NCBI RefSeq assembly: GCF_028288465.1
Contig: NZ_JAQBNR010000021.1
Span: 62,001-126,000, forward strand
DNA length: 64,000 nucleotides
Reading direction: 5' to 3'
Origin: Ferruginibacter sp.
Lineage (GTDB): Bacteria > Bacteroidota > Bacteroidia > Chitinophagales > Chitinophagaceae
Part shown: positions 1 to 8,592 of the stretch, piece after piece
Numbering within the stretch: position 1 is the first letter of the stretch
Layout of the letters: the number at the start of each line of letters is the position of its first letter
The notes under the pieces: model-generated
Seen by the model: only the letters and a program-made list of their open reading frames with translations
What the model was told of the DNA's origin: nothing
Database searches by the model: none
Made by a program: the position numbers and the translations under genes

Positions 1-318
1 TGCAAGGCTTCCAATCGTAGCCATGGAAGCGCCCGCATTAAAAATACTGGCAACATCATTGATGTTTTTTATACCACCGCCAAAATCAATCACCAGTCCT
101 GTAGCCGATGCAATAGCTTCCAGTACTGACAAGTTAATGATCTTGCCAGCTTTGGCGCCATCCAGGTCAACTATGTGCAGCCGTTCCAAACCGGTATCAG
201 CAAACTGTTTGGCTACTTCTACCGGGTTTTCATTGTATATTTTTTGTTGGGCGTAATCGCCTTTTGTGAGTCGCACACATTTACCGTCAATGATATCAAT
301 GGCAGGAATAATGGTCAT
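1..318 (-). CDS. hisA: HisA, ProFAR isomerase (N-terminal part, runs off the left edge)
   Basis: Phosphoribosylformimino-5-aminoimidazole carboxamide ribotide isomerase, the fourth step of histidine synthesis, a cytoplasmic TIM barrel. The visible 106 residues begin [20 protein letters not shown], the standard HisA start carrying the first catalytic Asp (D8), and reach the first phosphate-binding half ([13 protein letters not shown]) where the window ends. The ATG overlaps the hisH stop in an ATGA arrangement, which fixes the start and implies translational coupling. hisF and hisI/hisIE are expected beyond the edge but cannot be seen. Confidence 0.95.
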   Translation of the reverse strand, partial: MTIIPAIDIIDGKCVRLTKGDYAQQKIYNENPVEVAKQFADTGLERLHIVDLDGAKAGKIINLSVLEAIASATGLVIDFGGGIKNINDVASIFNAGASMATIGSLA

Positions 319-899
319 GGTATCTGTATAAAATTTTTCAAAATTGTTTCGCCTGCGGTGCCTGATTTTTCCGGGTGAAACTGCACTGCGTAAAAATTAT
401 CCTTTTGTAATGCCGCACTAAACGGCACTATATAATCAGTCGTGGCAACTGTTTCGTTACAAAGTGCTGCATAATAACTGTGCACGGTATACATAAAGGC
501 TTGTTCGGACAAACCGTTAAACAATACAGATTTATAACCATAGATATTGTTCCAGCCAATCTGCGGCACTTTTAACTCAGCTGAAGAAAACAATTTCACA
601 TCTGTATCAAAAATACCAAGGCAATCTGTGTTGCCTTCTTCTGAATGTTTACACATCAGCTGCAGACCAAGGCAGATACCCAGCACGGGCTGCTGTAAAG
701 AAAGCAACAACTGATCTAGCCCTTTTTCCCTGAGATATTGCATGGCCGATTGCGCATGACCAACTCCCGGAAAAATAACTTTATCCGCCTTTCTGATAAT
801 ATCAAAATCATCGGTAACTACTGCCGTGGCGCCAATCCGATGCAACGCATATTGCACACTCTGCACATTGCCCGCATTGTATTTTATTATTGCTATCAT
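315..899 (-). CDS. hisH: HisH, glutamine amidotransferase subunit of IGP synthase
   Basis: Class I glutamine amidotransferase that supplies ammonia to HisF for imidazole glycerol phosphate synthesis. With the start at 899 the protein is 194 residues, normal for HisH, and begins [15 protein letters not shown]. The nucleophile is C76 in [12 protein letters not shown], and the His-Glu pair lies in VQFHPEKSG near the C-terminus. An in-frame ATG 72 nt upstream would add a 24-residue extension ([14 protein letters not shown]...) that has no counterpart in the family and would run back over the hisB stop, so I chose the inner start. It follows hisB by 40 nt and overlaps hisA by 4 nt. Confidence 0.95.
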   Translation of the reverse strand: MIAIIKYNAGNVQSVQYALHRIGATAVVTDDFDIIRKADKVIFPGVGHAQSAMQYLREKGLDQLLLSLQQPVLGICLGLQLMCKHSEEGNTDCLGIFDTDVKLFSSAELKVPQIGWNNIYGYKSVLFNGLSEQAFMYTVHSYYAALCNETVATTDYIVPFSAALQKDNFYAVQFHPEKSGTAGETILKNFIQIP

Positions 900-939
900 A
901 CCCACCCCAAAGAGGTAATAATTTTTTGAATGAATGATT

Positions 940-2097
940 TTACAACAATCCTTTTGTTGTTGGAAGCGCATTATTATTAATGTCTCTTTTTACCGCCATT
1001 TTGATTGCTTTTGCAAAACCTTTAAATATGGCTTCAATTTTATGGTGTTCATTTTCCCCTTCTGCCTTTATATTCAAATTGCATTTTGCCGCATCGCTGA
1101 ATGATTTGAAGAAATGAAAAAACATTTCCGTTGGCATCTCGCCTATCTTCTCTCTTTTAAATTCAGCCTCCCAAACTATCCAGTTGCGACCGCCAAAATC
1201 AATGGCTACCTGCGCCAGGCAATCATCCATTGGTAATAAAAACCCGTATCTTTCAATACCCCGCTTATTTCCCAAAGCCATAGCCATGGCTTCTCCTAAC
1301 GCAATACCCGTGTCTTCAATGCTATGGTGTTCATCAATGTGTATATCGCCATTGCATGTAACAGACAAATCCATATTGCCATGTCTTGCCAACTGATCCA
1401 GCATGTGATCAAAAAAAGCAAGACCTGTATTGTTAGCCGCTTTCCCCGTTCCGTCAAGGTTTATTTCAATTGAAATTTTTGTTTCATTGGTATTGCGCTG
1501 ATGCAATACTTTGCGTGGCGGCAATTTTAAATAATCATATATCAGCGCCCAGTCCGGTGTTTCCAAAACGATCGTTTCCTTTTTCAAATCATCAATGGTA
1601 TCATTAATTTCAGCGGCACCCAGGCTGGCATCAATGTTTAACCAAATGCCTTTGCACTGCAGGTTTTTAGCCAGCTGCATATCTGTAATTCTATCCCCGA
1701 TAACAAATGAATTGGTAAGGTCGTATGCAGGATTATTGAGGTATTTTGTCAGCATGCCTGTACCGGGTTTTCGCGTAGGTGCGTTTTCGGAAGGATAAGT
1801 CTTGTCGATGAATACCTCCGAAAAAAGAATGGCTTCATTCGCAAGATTTGTCATCACAAAATTTTGTACAGGCCAAAAAGTATCCTCCGGAAAAGACGCC
1901 GTACCGAGGCCATCCTGGTTGGTAACCATCACCAGCTCATAATCCAGTTCTGCCGCAATTTTGCGCATATAATAAAACATATCCGGGTAAAATTCCAACT
2001 TAGAAAAAGAATCCAACTGGTAAGTAGGCGGTGCTTCTTTTATAAGCGTTCCGTCACGGTCTATAAATAAAACTTTTTTGGCTTCGGTTGTGGGCAT
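940..2097 (-). CDS. hisB: HisB, bifunctional histidinol-phosphatase / IGP dehydratase
   Basis: Two-domain enzyme for the sixth and eighth steps of histidine synthesis. The N-terminal HAD phosphatase (about residues 5-175) has the DRDGT motif with D13 and D15 and a [12 protein letters not shown] motif. The C-terminal dehydratase (about 195-385) has the metal-binding [13 protein letters not shown] and [15 protein letters not shown] motifs. 385 residues is slightly longer than the enterobacterial fused enzyme. hisC ends 6 nt upstream, so the two are surely co-transcribed. The fused form rather than separate hisN and hisB is directly visible as one open frame. Confidence 0.96.
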   Translation of the reverse strand: MPTTEAKKVLFIDRDGTLIKEAPPTYQLDSFSKLEFYPDMFYYMRKIAAELDYELVMVTNQDGLGTASFPEDTFWPVQNFVMTNLANEAILFSEVFIDKTYPSENAPTRKPGTGMLTKYLNNPAYDLTNSFVIGDRITDMQLAKNLQCKGIWLNIDASLGAAEINDTIDDLKKETIVLETPDWALIYDYLKLPPRKVLHQRNTNETKISIEINLDGTGKAANNTGLAFFDHMLDQLARHGNMDLSVTCNGDIHIDEHHSIEDTGIALGEAMAMALGNKRGIERYGFLLPMDDCLAQVAIDFGGRNWIVWEAEFKREKIGEMPTEMFFHFFKSFSDAAKCNLNIKAEGENEHHKIEAIFKGFAKAIKMAVKRDINNNALPTTKGLL

Positions 2098-2103
2098 ATT
2101 CGT

Positions 2104-3153
2104 TTACTGGTTATAATTTTTTAATAATTCGATAAGTTGTTGATTTTCTTCAGGCGTCCCAATGGTTACCCGTAAACAATTACTACAACCCGGATCTTTA
2201 CTTCTGTTTCTCACCACTACTTCATTGTCGGATAAGTAAGTGTATAATGCAGCAGCGTCTTTTACTTTCATTAAAAAAAAGTTAGCATCACTCGGATAAA
2301 TTGTTTCTACAAAAGTAAAATTACCCATTTCTTTTATAAGCCATTCCTTTTGCTTTACCACGGTGGTTATCCATTCGTTTACGAGTTCGGTATTTTGCAG
2401 TGCTTCTACGCCAAGTTGCTGGGAAGCATCATTGATATTATAAGGTGGCTTTACTTTATTAAAAAGGTCGATGATGTCCATGGAGGCATAACACAAACCC
2501 AGCCTCAATGCCGCCAGGCCCCAGGCCTTTGATAAGGTCTGCATCACAACCAGGTTGGGATATTCCGTTAATTCCTGGATGAATGTTTTTTGTTTTGAAA
2601 AATTAATATATGCCTCATCAATAATTACAATGCCTGAAAAATTATTCAATATCACTTCAACATCTTCCCGCCGCATATTATTGCCGGTCGGGTTATTGGG
2701 GGAGCAGATAAAAATCAGTTTGGTATTGGCATCAACTGAAGATAAAACGCCTTCCACGTCTAACTGAAAGCCATCAATAAGATTTACTTTTTTAATTTCC
2801 ACATCATTGATATCGCCACTCACTTCGTACATTCCGTAGGTAGGTGGACAAACAATCACATTGTCTACACAAGGCGTGCAAAAGATGCGGTATGCCAGGT
2901 CAATCACTTCATCACTACCATTGCCTACAAAAATATTTTCTGCCGGAACACCCTTGATACGGGCGAGCTGAAACTTCAGTTGCCATTGGTAAGGATCAGG
3001 ATAACGGTTAAATTTTTCCGGCAATGGAGAGCCAAAAGGGTTTTCATTTGCATCTAAAAAAACAGAGGCCTTGCCTGTAAATTCATGCCGGGCCGATGAA
3101 TAAGGTTTTAATGCTTTTATATTTTTTCGAATGAGTGTATCTAAATCAAACAT
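2104..3153 (-). CDS. hisC: HisC, histidinol-phosphate aminotransferase
   Basis: PLP-dependent class II aminotransferase converting imidazole acetol phosphate to histidinol phosphate. The 349 residues fit the family. Recognisable parts are LDANENPFG (residues 33-41), FVGNGSDEVIDL (75-86), CSPNNPTGNN, the PLP-contacting Asp in IIDEAYINF and the Schiff-base lysine K209 in TLSKAWGLAALRLG. It sits between the GNAT gene (18 nt upstream) and hisB (6 nt downstream) in the his operon. Confidence 0.96.
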   Translation of the reverse strand: MFDLDTLIRKNIKALKPYSSARHEFTGKASVFLDANENPFGSPLPEKFNRYPDPYQWQLKFQLARIKGVPAENIFVGNGSDEVIDLAYRIFCTPCVDNVIVCPPTYGMYEVSGDINDVEIKKVNLIDGFQLDVEGVLSSVDANTKLIFICSPNNPTGNNMRREDVEVILNNFSGIVIIDEAYINFSKQKTFIQELTEYPNLVVMQTLSKAWGLAALRLGLCYASMDIIDLFNKVKPPYNINDASQQLGVEALQNTELVNEWITTVVKQKEWLIKEMGNFTFVETIYPSDANFFLMKVKDAAALYTYLSDNEVVVRNRSKDPGCSNCLRVTIGTPEENQQLIELLKNYNQ

Positions 3154-3171
3154 AGTTTATTAAAATAGAAG

Positions 3172-3603
3172 TTAAGAAGATGGGCTAAGCGTTTTTTGAT
3201 AATGAAATCCAATTACTTTATATCCCTGGTTGATCCAAAATTTTTGCCCGCCGTTATTTGTTACATAACAATTTAATTCTGAAGCAATGCAATTTTGGGC
3301 AATCGCATAATCATAAATCCATTGCATCAAGGCTTCTCCGATTCCTTCCCCGCGGTGATCCGGATGAATGATCACGTTGTCCGGCTCAATGTGTCTTCCC
3401 ACATAATATTTTGTTATGATCCATAACCCTGACAGACCTACCAATTTTTCATCTTTATAAATTCCAACGCATTGATATCCCTGCAGAAACATTTCAGTAA
3501 GCCTACTCTGTAAAATATCCTCCGCAATTTTTTCATTCAATAACCGGAGAAATGGGATAATGTCTGGCTTATTTGATTCCGTTAATAATCTAAAAGAAAT
3601 CAT
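3172..3603 (-). CDS. GNAT-family N-acetyltransferase embedded in the his operon
   Basis: 143 residues with the GNAT fold pattern. The acetyl-CoA pyrophosphate loop reads HPDHRGEGIGEALM (about 88-101), preceded by the beta-4 strand NVIIH, and a C-terminal NNGGQKFWINQGYKVIGFHY gives the usual 'N-xx-G-xx-F-Y/W' end. It lies in the same direction between hisD (10 nt) and hisC (18 nt), so it must be transcribed with the histidine genes. The substrate cannot be read from sequence. A role in histidine metabolism is possible but only by position; it may be a passenger. Confidence 0.85.
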   Translation of the reverse strand: MISFRLLTESNKPDIIPFLRLLNEKIAEDILQSRLTEMFLQGYQCVGIYKDEKLVGLSGLWIITKYYVGRHIEPDNVIIHPDHRGEGIGEALMQWIYDYAIAQNCIASELNCYVTNNGGQKFWINQGYKVIGFHYQKTLSPSS

Positions 3604-3613
3604 ATTTTAAATT

Positions 3614-4912
3614 TTAATTTTCTTTATCACCAACATGTTTCAACCGGACACTTACTGCATTTTTGTGTGCGTCCAACCCTTCTGCTTCAGCCATTAACTC
3701 TACTGCGTTTCCTATATTTTTTATTCCCTGTTTATTCAATTGCTGAAAGGTAACTTTCTTCACAAAACTATCCAGCGATACGCCGCTATAGGCTTTTGCA
3801 TAGCCGTTGGTCGGCAAGGTATGATTGGTGCCGGATGCATAATCACCAACACTTTCAGGCGAATAGTGTCCCAGGAAAACACTGCCGGCATTGATGACCT
3901 TTTCTGAAAGTAACACAGCATTGTCAGAAGCGAGGATCAAATGTTCTGCAGCATATTCATTCAATAAATCAAAGGCTGCATTCACTTCTTCCATGATTAT
4001 AAAACGCGTATTTTTCAATGCCTTTGCTGCAATTTCCTTTCTAGGCAATGCGGACAGCTGGCTATAAATTTCAGCTTTTACTTTTTCTATTATATTGCCT
4101 GATGTTGCTACCAGCACTACCTGGCTATCGGCACCATGCTCCGCCTGGCTCAACAGATCTGCAGCCACAAAAATTGGATTAGCTGTTTCATCTGCATACA
4201 CCGCCACTTCGCTGGGACCCGCAGGCATATCAATTGCCGTATCTTCTTTGTTAACCAGTTGCTTGGCGCAGGTTACATATTGGTTACCTGGGCCAAAAAT
4301 TTTATAGACCTGCGGAATGGTTTCCGTGCCATAAGCCATTGCAGCAATGGCCTGGGCACCGCCTGTTTTGTAGATATTTTTTATGCCTATCAACCGGGCA
4401 ACATACAAAATAACAGGATTTACTTTACCACTTTTATCCGCCGGCGTACAAACGACTATATCGCTGCAACCCGCCAGTACGGCCGGTATACCCAACATCA
4501 GCAAGGTGGAAAATAAAGGAGCTGTTCCCCCGGGGATATACAATCCTACTTTTTGTATAGCGATGGATTTTCTCCAGCACACCACGCCGTCCGTAGTTTC
4601 GATATGTTTACCATTTTCCTGCTGAGCCTGGTGAAAAACAGCAATGTTATTTTTTGCCAGCTCAATCGCAGTTTTTAAATCGTCGCTCACCAATAGATCT
4701 GCTTCATCCATTTCTGATGCGGTTACTTTCAGGTCGTTCAAAATAACGCCATCAAATTTCTCAGCTAATCTTTTAATGGCTTCATCACCATGTTCTTTCA
4801 CATCCTGCAAAATAGGAGCAACAATGCTTTCCAGTGAAACACTATCAAAGGCCGGCCGCCGAAGTAAGCCTTTCCATTCACCTTTACCCGGATTTATAAA
4901 AACATTTTCCAT
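3614..4912 (-). CDS. hisD: HisD, histidinol dehydrogenase
   Basis: NAD- and zinc-dependent enzyme carrying out the last two oxidations to histidine. 432 residues from the ATG at 4912. Family motifs seen include GLYIPGGTAPLFSTLLM, the GGAQAIAAMAYGT segment, the IFGPGNQYVT segment, DMPAGPSEVAV, the catalytic AAEHLIL region and SGTNHTLPTNGYA. A TTG 18 nt further upstream (4930) would add MCKKNV, but that would overlap the hisG stop and has no family support, so the ATG giving MENVFINPGKGEW is preferred. The gap to hisG is 10 nt. Confidence 0.95.
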   Translation of the reverse strand: MENVFINPGKGEWKGLLRRPAFDSVSLESIVAPILQDVKEHGDEAIKRLAEKFDGVILNDLKVTASEMDEADLLVSDDLKTAIELAKNNIAVFHQAQQENGKHIETTDGVVCWRKSIAIQKVGLYIPGGTAPLFSTLLMLGIPAVLAGCSDIVVCTPADKSGKVNPVILYVARLIGIKNIYKTGGAQAIAAMAYGTETIPQVYKIFGPGNQYVTCAKQLVNKEDTAIDMPAGPSEVAVYADETANPIFVAADLLSQAEHGADSQVVLVATSGNIIEKVKAEIYSQLSALPRKEIAAKALKNTRFIIMEEVNAAFDLLNEYAAEHLILASDNAVLLSEKVINAGSVFLGHYSPESVGDYASGTNHTLPTNGYAKAYSGVSLDSFVKKVTFQQLNKQGIKNIGNAVELMAEAEGLDAHKNAVSVRLKHVGDKEN

Positions 4913-4922
4913 AACATTTTTT

Positions 4923-5774
4923 TTACACAATCATCTTTTCTATTGGCAATACAATAATTCCCTCCGCACCAAAAGATTTTAATTTCTCAATCACTTCCCA
5001 AAAATCATTTTCATTCACTACACTTTGTACGCTGCTCCATCCATCTTCTGCCAGTGGCACAATCGTAGGGCTTTTCATACCGGGCAGTAAAGCCGCGATA
5101 TTTTTCAGCTGATCATTGGGGGCATTTAATAAAATGTACTTGTTATTTTTCGCTGTTTTAACTGCGTTAATGCGCAACAACAATTTATCGAGAATGGCTT
5201 TGTTTTCCACAGATAATTTTTTGTTGGCTGTCAGTACCGCTTCCGATTTCAATATTACCTCCACTTCTTTTAACCCGTTGGTAAAAAGCGTACTGCCACT
5301 GCTAACCAAATCACAAATTGCATCCGCTAAACCAATACCAGGCGCTATTTCCACCGATCCGCTGATTTCATGGATCTCGGCATTAATATTATTGCTGGTT
5401 AAATATTTTTGTAAGATGGTTGAATAAGTGGTGGCGATTTTTAATCCGTTCAAGTCACCGGCACCATTGTATTGCATAGCTTTTGGTACAGCAACGCTTA
5501 AACGGCATTTACCAAAACCAAGCCGGTAAACCAGGTCAATATCCTTTGCAGTTTCCAGCAAAACATTTTCTCCTACAATGCCAATATCAGCAACTCCATC
5601 ATACACATACTGCGGGATATCATCATCCCTTAAAAAAAACACTTCTATAGGAAAATTAAAAGCTACTGCTTTCAGCTGTTTATTTCCGTTGTTTAACTCT
5701 ATACCACATTCCTTCAATAATTTGATGGAATCTTCGTACAGTCTTCCTGATTTTTGAACCGCAATTTTTAGCAT
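4923..5774 (-). CDS. hisG: HisG, ATP phosphoribosyltransferase (long form)
   Basis: First committed enzyme of histidine synthesis, joining ATP and PRPP. At 283 residues this is the long, self-regulated form: a catalytic core (about 1-205, with KSGRLYEDSIKLL at the start and the PRPP-loop region ADAICDLVSSGSTLFTNGL) and a C-terminal HisG_C domain (about 210-283, ending EGIIVLPIEKMIV) that binds histidine for feedback inhibition. No HisZ partner is needed for this form. It is the first structural gene behind the leader attenuator, about 125 nt after the terminator hairpin. Confidence 0.96.
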   Translation of the reverse strand: MLKIAVQKSGRLYEDSIKLLKECGIELNNGNKQLKAVAFNFPIEVFFLRDDDIPQYVYDGVADIGIVGENVLLETAKDIDLVYRLGFGKCRLSVAVPKAMQYNGAGDLNGLKIATTYSTILQKYLTSNNINAEIHEISGSVEIAPGIGLADAICDLVSSGSTLFTNGLKEVEVILKSEAVLTANKKLSVENKAILDKLLLRINAVKTAKNNKYILLNAPNDQLKNIAALLPGMKSPTIVPLAEDGWSSVQSVVNENDFWEVIEKLKSFGAEGIIVLPIEKMIV

Positions 5775-5899
5775 TGTATTTTTTTTAATGTCCAGACTTT
5801 AGTAATTCTATTTAACATCGTTGTGTCACTCATTTATACCACAAACCACTGTGCAGCAAGTATTCAACCAGCTACCTTTTTTATAATCAAAAACAAATG

Positions 5900-5932
5900 A
5901 AAAAGGGCCTACTTTTCGAGTAAGCCCTTTTT
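5900..5932 (-). terminator. Intrinsic terminator (attenuator) of the his operon leader
   Basis: Read on the minus strand, the arms AAAAAGGGCTTAC and GTAGGCCCTTTTT pair over 13 positions with one mismatch around a 7-nt loop, and the U-rich tail TTTTTCATTTGTTTTTG follows. It lies between the leader peptide stop (5959) and hisG (5774), so it would end transcription before the structural genes. Its 5' arm contains GCTTAC, which can instead pair with GTAAGC in the leader (see the antiterminator entry). Confidence 0.85.
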
Positions 5933-5983
5933 GAAAATATGTTTTAATTACATACAAATCAGCATTGCTTACCCTGTGGTAAA
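5920..5983 (-). promoter_or_regulatory. Pause hairpin and antiterminator of the his attenuator
   Basis: Three mutually exclusive RNA segments can be read on the minus strand. Segment 1 is TTTACC (5978-5983), directly after the His codons. Segment 2 is GGTAAGC (5967-5973). Segment 3 is GCTTAC (5920-5925), the upper part of the terminator's 5' arm. Pairing 1:2 gives a small pause hairpin with loop ACAG; pairing 2:3 (six perfect base pairs) would break the terminator. A ribosome stalled on the four His codons would cover segment 1, free segment 2 and so favour antitermination. The pairings are seen; the mechanism is inferred from classical attenuation. Confidence 0.7.
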
Positions 5984-6018
5984 GTATGATGATGGTGTAT
6001 GTGATTGATTTTTTTCAT
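5959..6018 (-). CDS. hisL: Histidine operon leader peptide, 19 residues, His-rich
   Basis: A short open frame, ATG at 6018 and TGA at 5959-5961, encodes MKKINHIHHHHTLPQGKQC: His at positions 6 and 8-11, so five of 19 residues and four consecutive His codons (CAC CAT CAT CAT). It is followed by the pause/antiterminator segments and an intrinsic terminator, then hisG. This is the organisation of the enterobacterial hisL, although the peptide sequence is unrelated. The function is to sense charged tRNA-His by ribosome stalling. Too short for ordinary gene finders. Confidence 0.85.
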   Translation of the reverse strand: MKKINHIHHHHTLPQGKQC

Positions 6019-6026
6019 TGATGACG

Positions 6027-6058
6027 CAAAGTAAAGACTGATAAATTATTTTACCAAA
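6027..6058 (-). promoter_or_regulatory. Probable promoter of the his operon
   Basis: On the minus strand TTTG (6055-6058) is followed after exactly 20 nt by TTACTTTG (6027-6034), a one-mismatch version of the Bacteroidota -7 box TAnnTTTG. The leader peptide ATG lies only 8 nt downstream of the -7 box, so the message would have a very short or absent 5' untranslated leader. The promoter sits directly beyond the stop of the upstream epimerase gene. Confidence 0.5.
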
Positions 6059-6066
6059 TAAAATTT

Positions 6067-7083
6067 CTACAATGGGTCAATTTTAATTCCCAGGCCGGGC
6101 AAATCGCTGTACACAACCCGGCCAAAATCATAACTGATACCGCTGGCAGTATCTTCCGCCAATAACAGCGGACCATCCATATCAATATGATCTGCCAATG
6201 GCGCCAGTTGTGCAATTGCGGCAGTGCCGACTGAACTTTCATTCATACAGCCGATCATTATTTGCAGGTTCAGTTCCCTGGCTCTTGCAATCATTCTCCT
6301 GGCAGGCGTTATCCCACTGCATTTTGTTAATTTAATATTGATGCCATGAAAGTGTTTATAACACTTTTCCACATCCGCTTCCGCAACACAGCTTTCATCA
6401 GCAAAAAGTGGCAAGGGTGATTTTTCAAATAATATTTTCATCCCATCCCAGTTATCCTTGGCCAAAGGTTGTTCTATCATATCCACCCCGAGGTCTTTTA
6501 ACAACAGGATTTTTTCAAGCGCTTCCTCCAGGCTCCAGCCGGCGTTGGCATCCACCCTGAATATCGCATCAGTATGCTTACGTAATTCCGTCACCATGGC
6601 AATATCATCAGGGACCCCTACTTTTATTTTATAAACTGGCCATGGTTTTTCTTTCATTTTTTCCACCATTTTATCGATGGTATCAATGCCAATGGTATAG
6701 TCTGTCAGCGGAGCCTTTGCTGTATCCAATCCCCATAATTCATGCAGCTGCTTTCCCTTCAGTTTGCCAAATAAATCCCAGCCAGCCATATCCAGCGCAC
6801 AAACTAAAAATGAATTGGCGGGAAATAAATGATGCAGGTAATGCCAGTACCTTTCGGGATCTGAAAAGGCGAACTTCTCAACAAAAATCTTTTTTCGCTC
6901 CAAATCTTCAATCATCTTTTCTACCGGGATATTATAATAGCTGATAGCGGGTGCTTCGCCATATCCCTTTATACCAAAGTATTCCAGCTCTACAATAAGC
7001 GTTGGCTGATGAGTTTTGGTTCCTTTTGAAATTGTAAAAGCGTGATTAAACAAAAGGTTATATGCTTTGAATTTTACTGTCAT
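6067..7083 (-). CDS. Dipeptide epimerase, enolase superfamily (L-Ala-D/L-Glu epimerase-like)
   Basis: 338-residue member of the muconate-lactonizing subgroup of the enolase superfamily, probably interconverting L-Ala-D-Glu and L-Ala-L-Glu during murein peptide recycling. An N-terminal capping domain (about 1-110) precedes a TIM barrel. Seen in order: YKIKVG with the K-x-K catalytic pair, the metal ligands D in RVDANAGW, E in MIEQPLAKDNW and D in FADESC, and the opposite-face lysine in INIKLTKCSGI. The C-terminal MDGPLLL segment is typical of dipeptide epimerases. The exact dipeptide cannot be told from sequence. Confidence 0.85.
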   Translation of the reverse strand: MTVKFKAYNLLFNHAFTISKGTKTHQPTLIVELEYFGIKGYGEAPAISYYNIPVEKMIEDLERKKIFVEKFAFSDPERYWHYLHHLFPANSFLVCALDMAGWDLFGKLKGKQLHELWGLDTAKAPLTDYTIGIDTIDKMVEKMKEKPWPVYKIKVGVPDDIAMVTELRKHTDAIFRVDANAGWSLEEALEKILLLKDLGVDMIEQPLAKDNWDGMKILFEKSPLPLFADESCVAEADVEKCYKHFHGINIKLTKCSGITPARRMIARARELNLQIMIGCMNESSVGTAAIAQLAPLADHIDMDGPLLLAEDTASGISYDFGRVVYSDLPGLGIKIDPL

Positions 7084-7525
7084 GTTATATAATGTAAAAG
7101 AAATGGCAGGTTAATTATTAATGAGGCTAAAAAGTAAATGGCTCTTTCCCTGTTTTTAAAAATGAACTGATAAATTGATTAGTTTGTATTCCACAAGCAA
7201 ACATAATCTACTCTGCAAAATATAAATAAATCAGGCAAATACTTTTTCTCCTGGTGTACCCCTGAAAAAAAATAATTTGGTAATGCCAATTTTTAAGCTA
7301 ATTTTATGGCCTGTCACACCTGCAAAATCACAATTCCTCCACAAAGACTTAGCTTATTTTAACTCACTTGAATAATTAATCATCGTATTCATCCTGCGTT
7401 TCAATATTGCTTTCCTTAGTCCCTGCCTGTTAAAGCCGTTTTACTTGATTTGTACCGGTTACTAATGTATTACATACCTGTATGAATGAGGTTGGTTTAT
7501 TATCTCTAACTTTAATACATTTAAC
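7084..7525. other. Intergenic region between divergent genes
   Basis: 442 nt between the epimerase (leftward) and the T9SS-cargo gene (rightward), AT-rich. A -7-like TAACTTTA lies at 7507-7514, 11 nt before the rightward ATG, but I find no matching -33 element at the usual distance. No convincing small gene, RNA or repeat. Confidence 0.6.
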
Positions 7526-8530
7526 ATGAAAAAAGCTTTACTTCTTTGTTCGTTTGCCGTATGCTCTTTATTAGCCCAGGCCCAGTTCCCTTACAGCGGA
7601 ACCATCTCCACCACAGATCCAACATTTAACCGGCCAGATCCCGGTAACCCTCCAACAACACTGTCATCCCAGGGAACAGGAGTATACTATGATGTTGTTC
7701 CTTTAGTAATCACCACACCGGGGCTTTATACCATTACCAGCCTTACTTCAACTGTCAATTTTGACATGGTTGGTTTTTTATATGGCCCTGGAGGATTTAA
7801 TCCATTAAGTCCTTTAAGCAATGTTCTGCTGGGTGACGACGATTCTGGTCCCGGCACTTTAAATTTTGCCCTGACGTACAATTTCACTGTTGCCGGCAAC
7901 TACACTATAGTTGTGACTACGTATAAGCCACCATTAGCGGGCGATTATACTTTAACGATTACAGAACCAGGGCCATTACCAGTGAGATTGGTATCATTTA
8001 CTGCTGAGAAATCATCAGGCGGAAATTTGTTGAAATGGGCAACTGCAGGAGAAACTGATATCGTAAGCTACGAGGTTCAACATAGCAGCGATGGCGCCAG
8101 CTTTAAAAACATAGCAGGCGGTTCTGTAAAAGCGCTTAATGTTTCAACCAGTTCCAACTACGCATACTCAGATGCTGCCCCTTTCCAAAAATTGAATTTT
8201 TACCGTTTAAAAATTACAGAAAAATCAGGTGCTACTACTTTCAGCACTGTCGCTGTAGTTAATAATGGAAAAGATGCTAGTGCATCAATGAGCATATTTC
8301 CAAACCCTGCAGTTAATTACCTGAATATCCAGACAAAGGCTGGTCAGACAGGTAAGGCCTCGGTTTCAATTATTTCCGAAGCCGGACAAATTGTTTACAA
8401 ATCAAATTACACCCTGGCGAACCAAAGCATCGTTAACCTGGATGTAAAAAAATTATCCGCAGGCCGTTATATTGTCCGAATCGAAACAGCGGATAAAGTA
8501 ACAACCAATTTGCCTTTCGTTAAATATTAA
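7526..8530 (+). CDS. Secreted protein with T9SS type A C-terminal sorting domain
   Basis: 334 residues, exported by Sec and then across the outer membrane by the type IX system. Signal peptide 1-19 ends SLLAQAQ. Residues about 30-150 look like a bacterial pre-peptidase beta-sandwich (TPGLYTITS, LLGDDDSGPG, GNYTIVVTTY, AGDYTLTI). Residues about 155-250 form a fibronectin-III-like linker often found in Bacteroidota secreted proteins (LPVRLVSFTAEKS ... LKWATAGETDIVSYEVQ). Residues about 258-334 are the Por sorting domain, with SIFPNPAVNYLNI and LSAGRYIVRI. No enzyme domain is present, so it is probably adhesive or structural. Confidence 0.85.
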   Translation: MKKALLLCSFAVCSLLAQAQFPYSGTISTTDPTFNRPDPGNPPTTLSSQGTGVYYDVVPLVITTPGLYTITSLTSTVNFDMVGFLYGPGGFNPLSPLSNVLLGDDDSGPGTLNFALTYNFTVAGNYTIVVTTYKPPLAGDYTLTITEPGPLPVRLVSFTAEKSSGGNLLKWATAGETDIVSYEVQHSSDGASFKNIAGGSVKALNVSTSSNYAYSDAAPFQKLNFYRLKITEKSGATTFSTVAVVNNGKDASASMSIFPNPAVNYLNIQTKAGQTGKASVSIISEAGQIVYKSNYTLANQSIVNLDVKKLSAGRYIVRIETADKVTTNLPFVKY

Positions 8531-8548
8531 TAGCAACATTTACTACAT

Positions 8549-8592
8549 AAAAAAAGAGGCTGTATCGTATAAATATGATACAGCCTCTTTTT
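8549..8592 (+). terminator. Intrinsic terminator after the T9SS-cargo gene
   Basis: A perfect stem AAAGAGGCTGTATC / GATACAGCCTCTTT with A-rich left and T-rich right flanks and a roughly 9-nt loop, starting 20 nt after the stop codon. Confidence 0.9.

Noticed and set aside
4136..4516. Rightward open frame inside hisD
   Set aside because: Overlaps hisD motifs on the other strand; no independent evidence.
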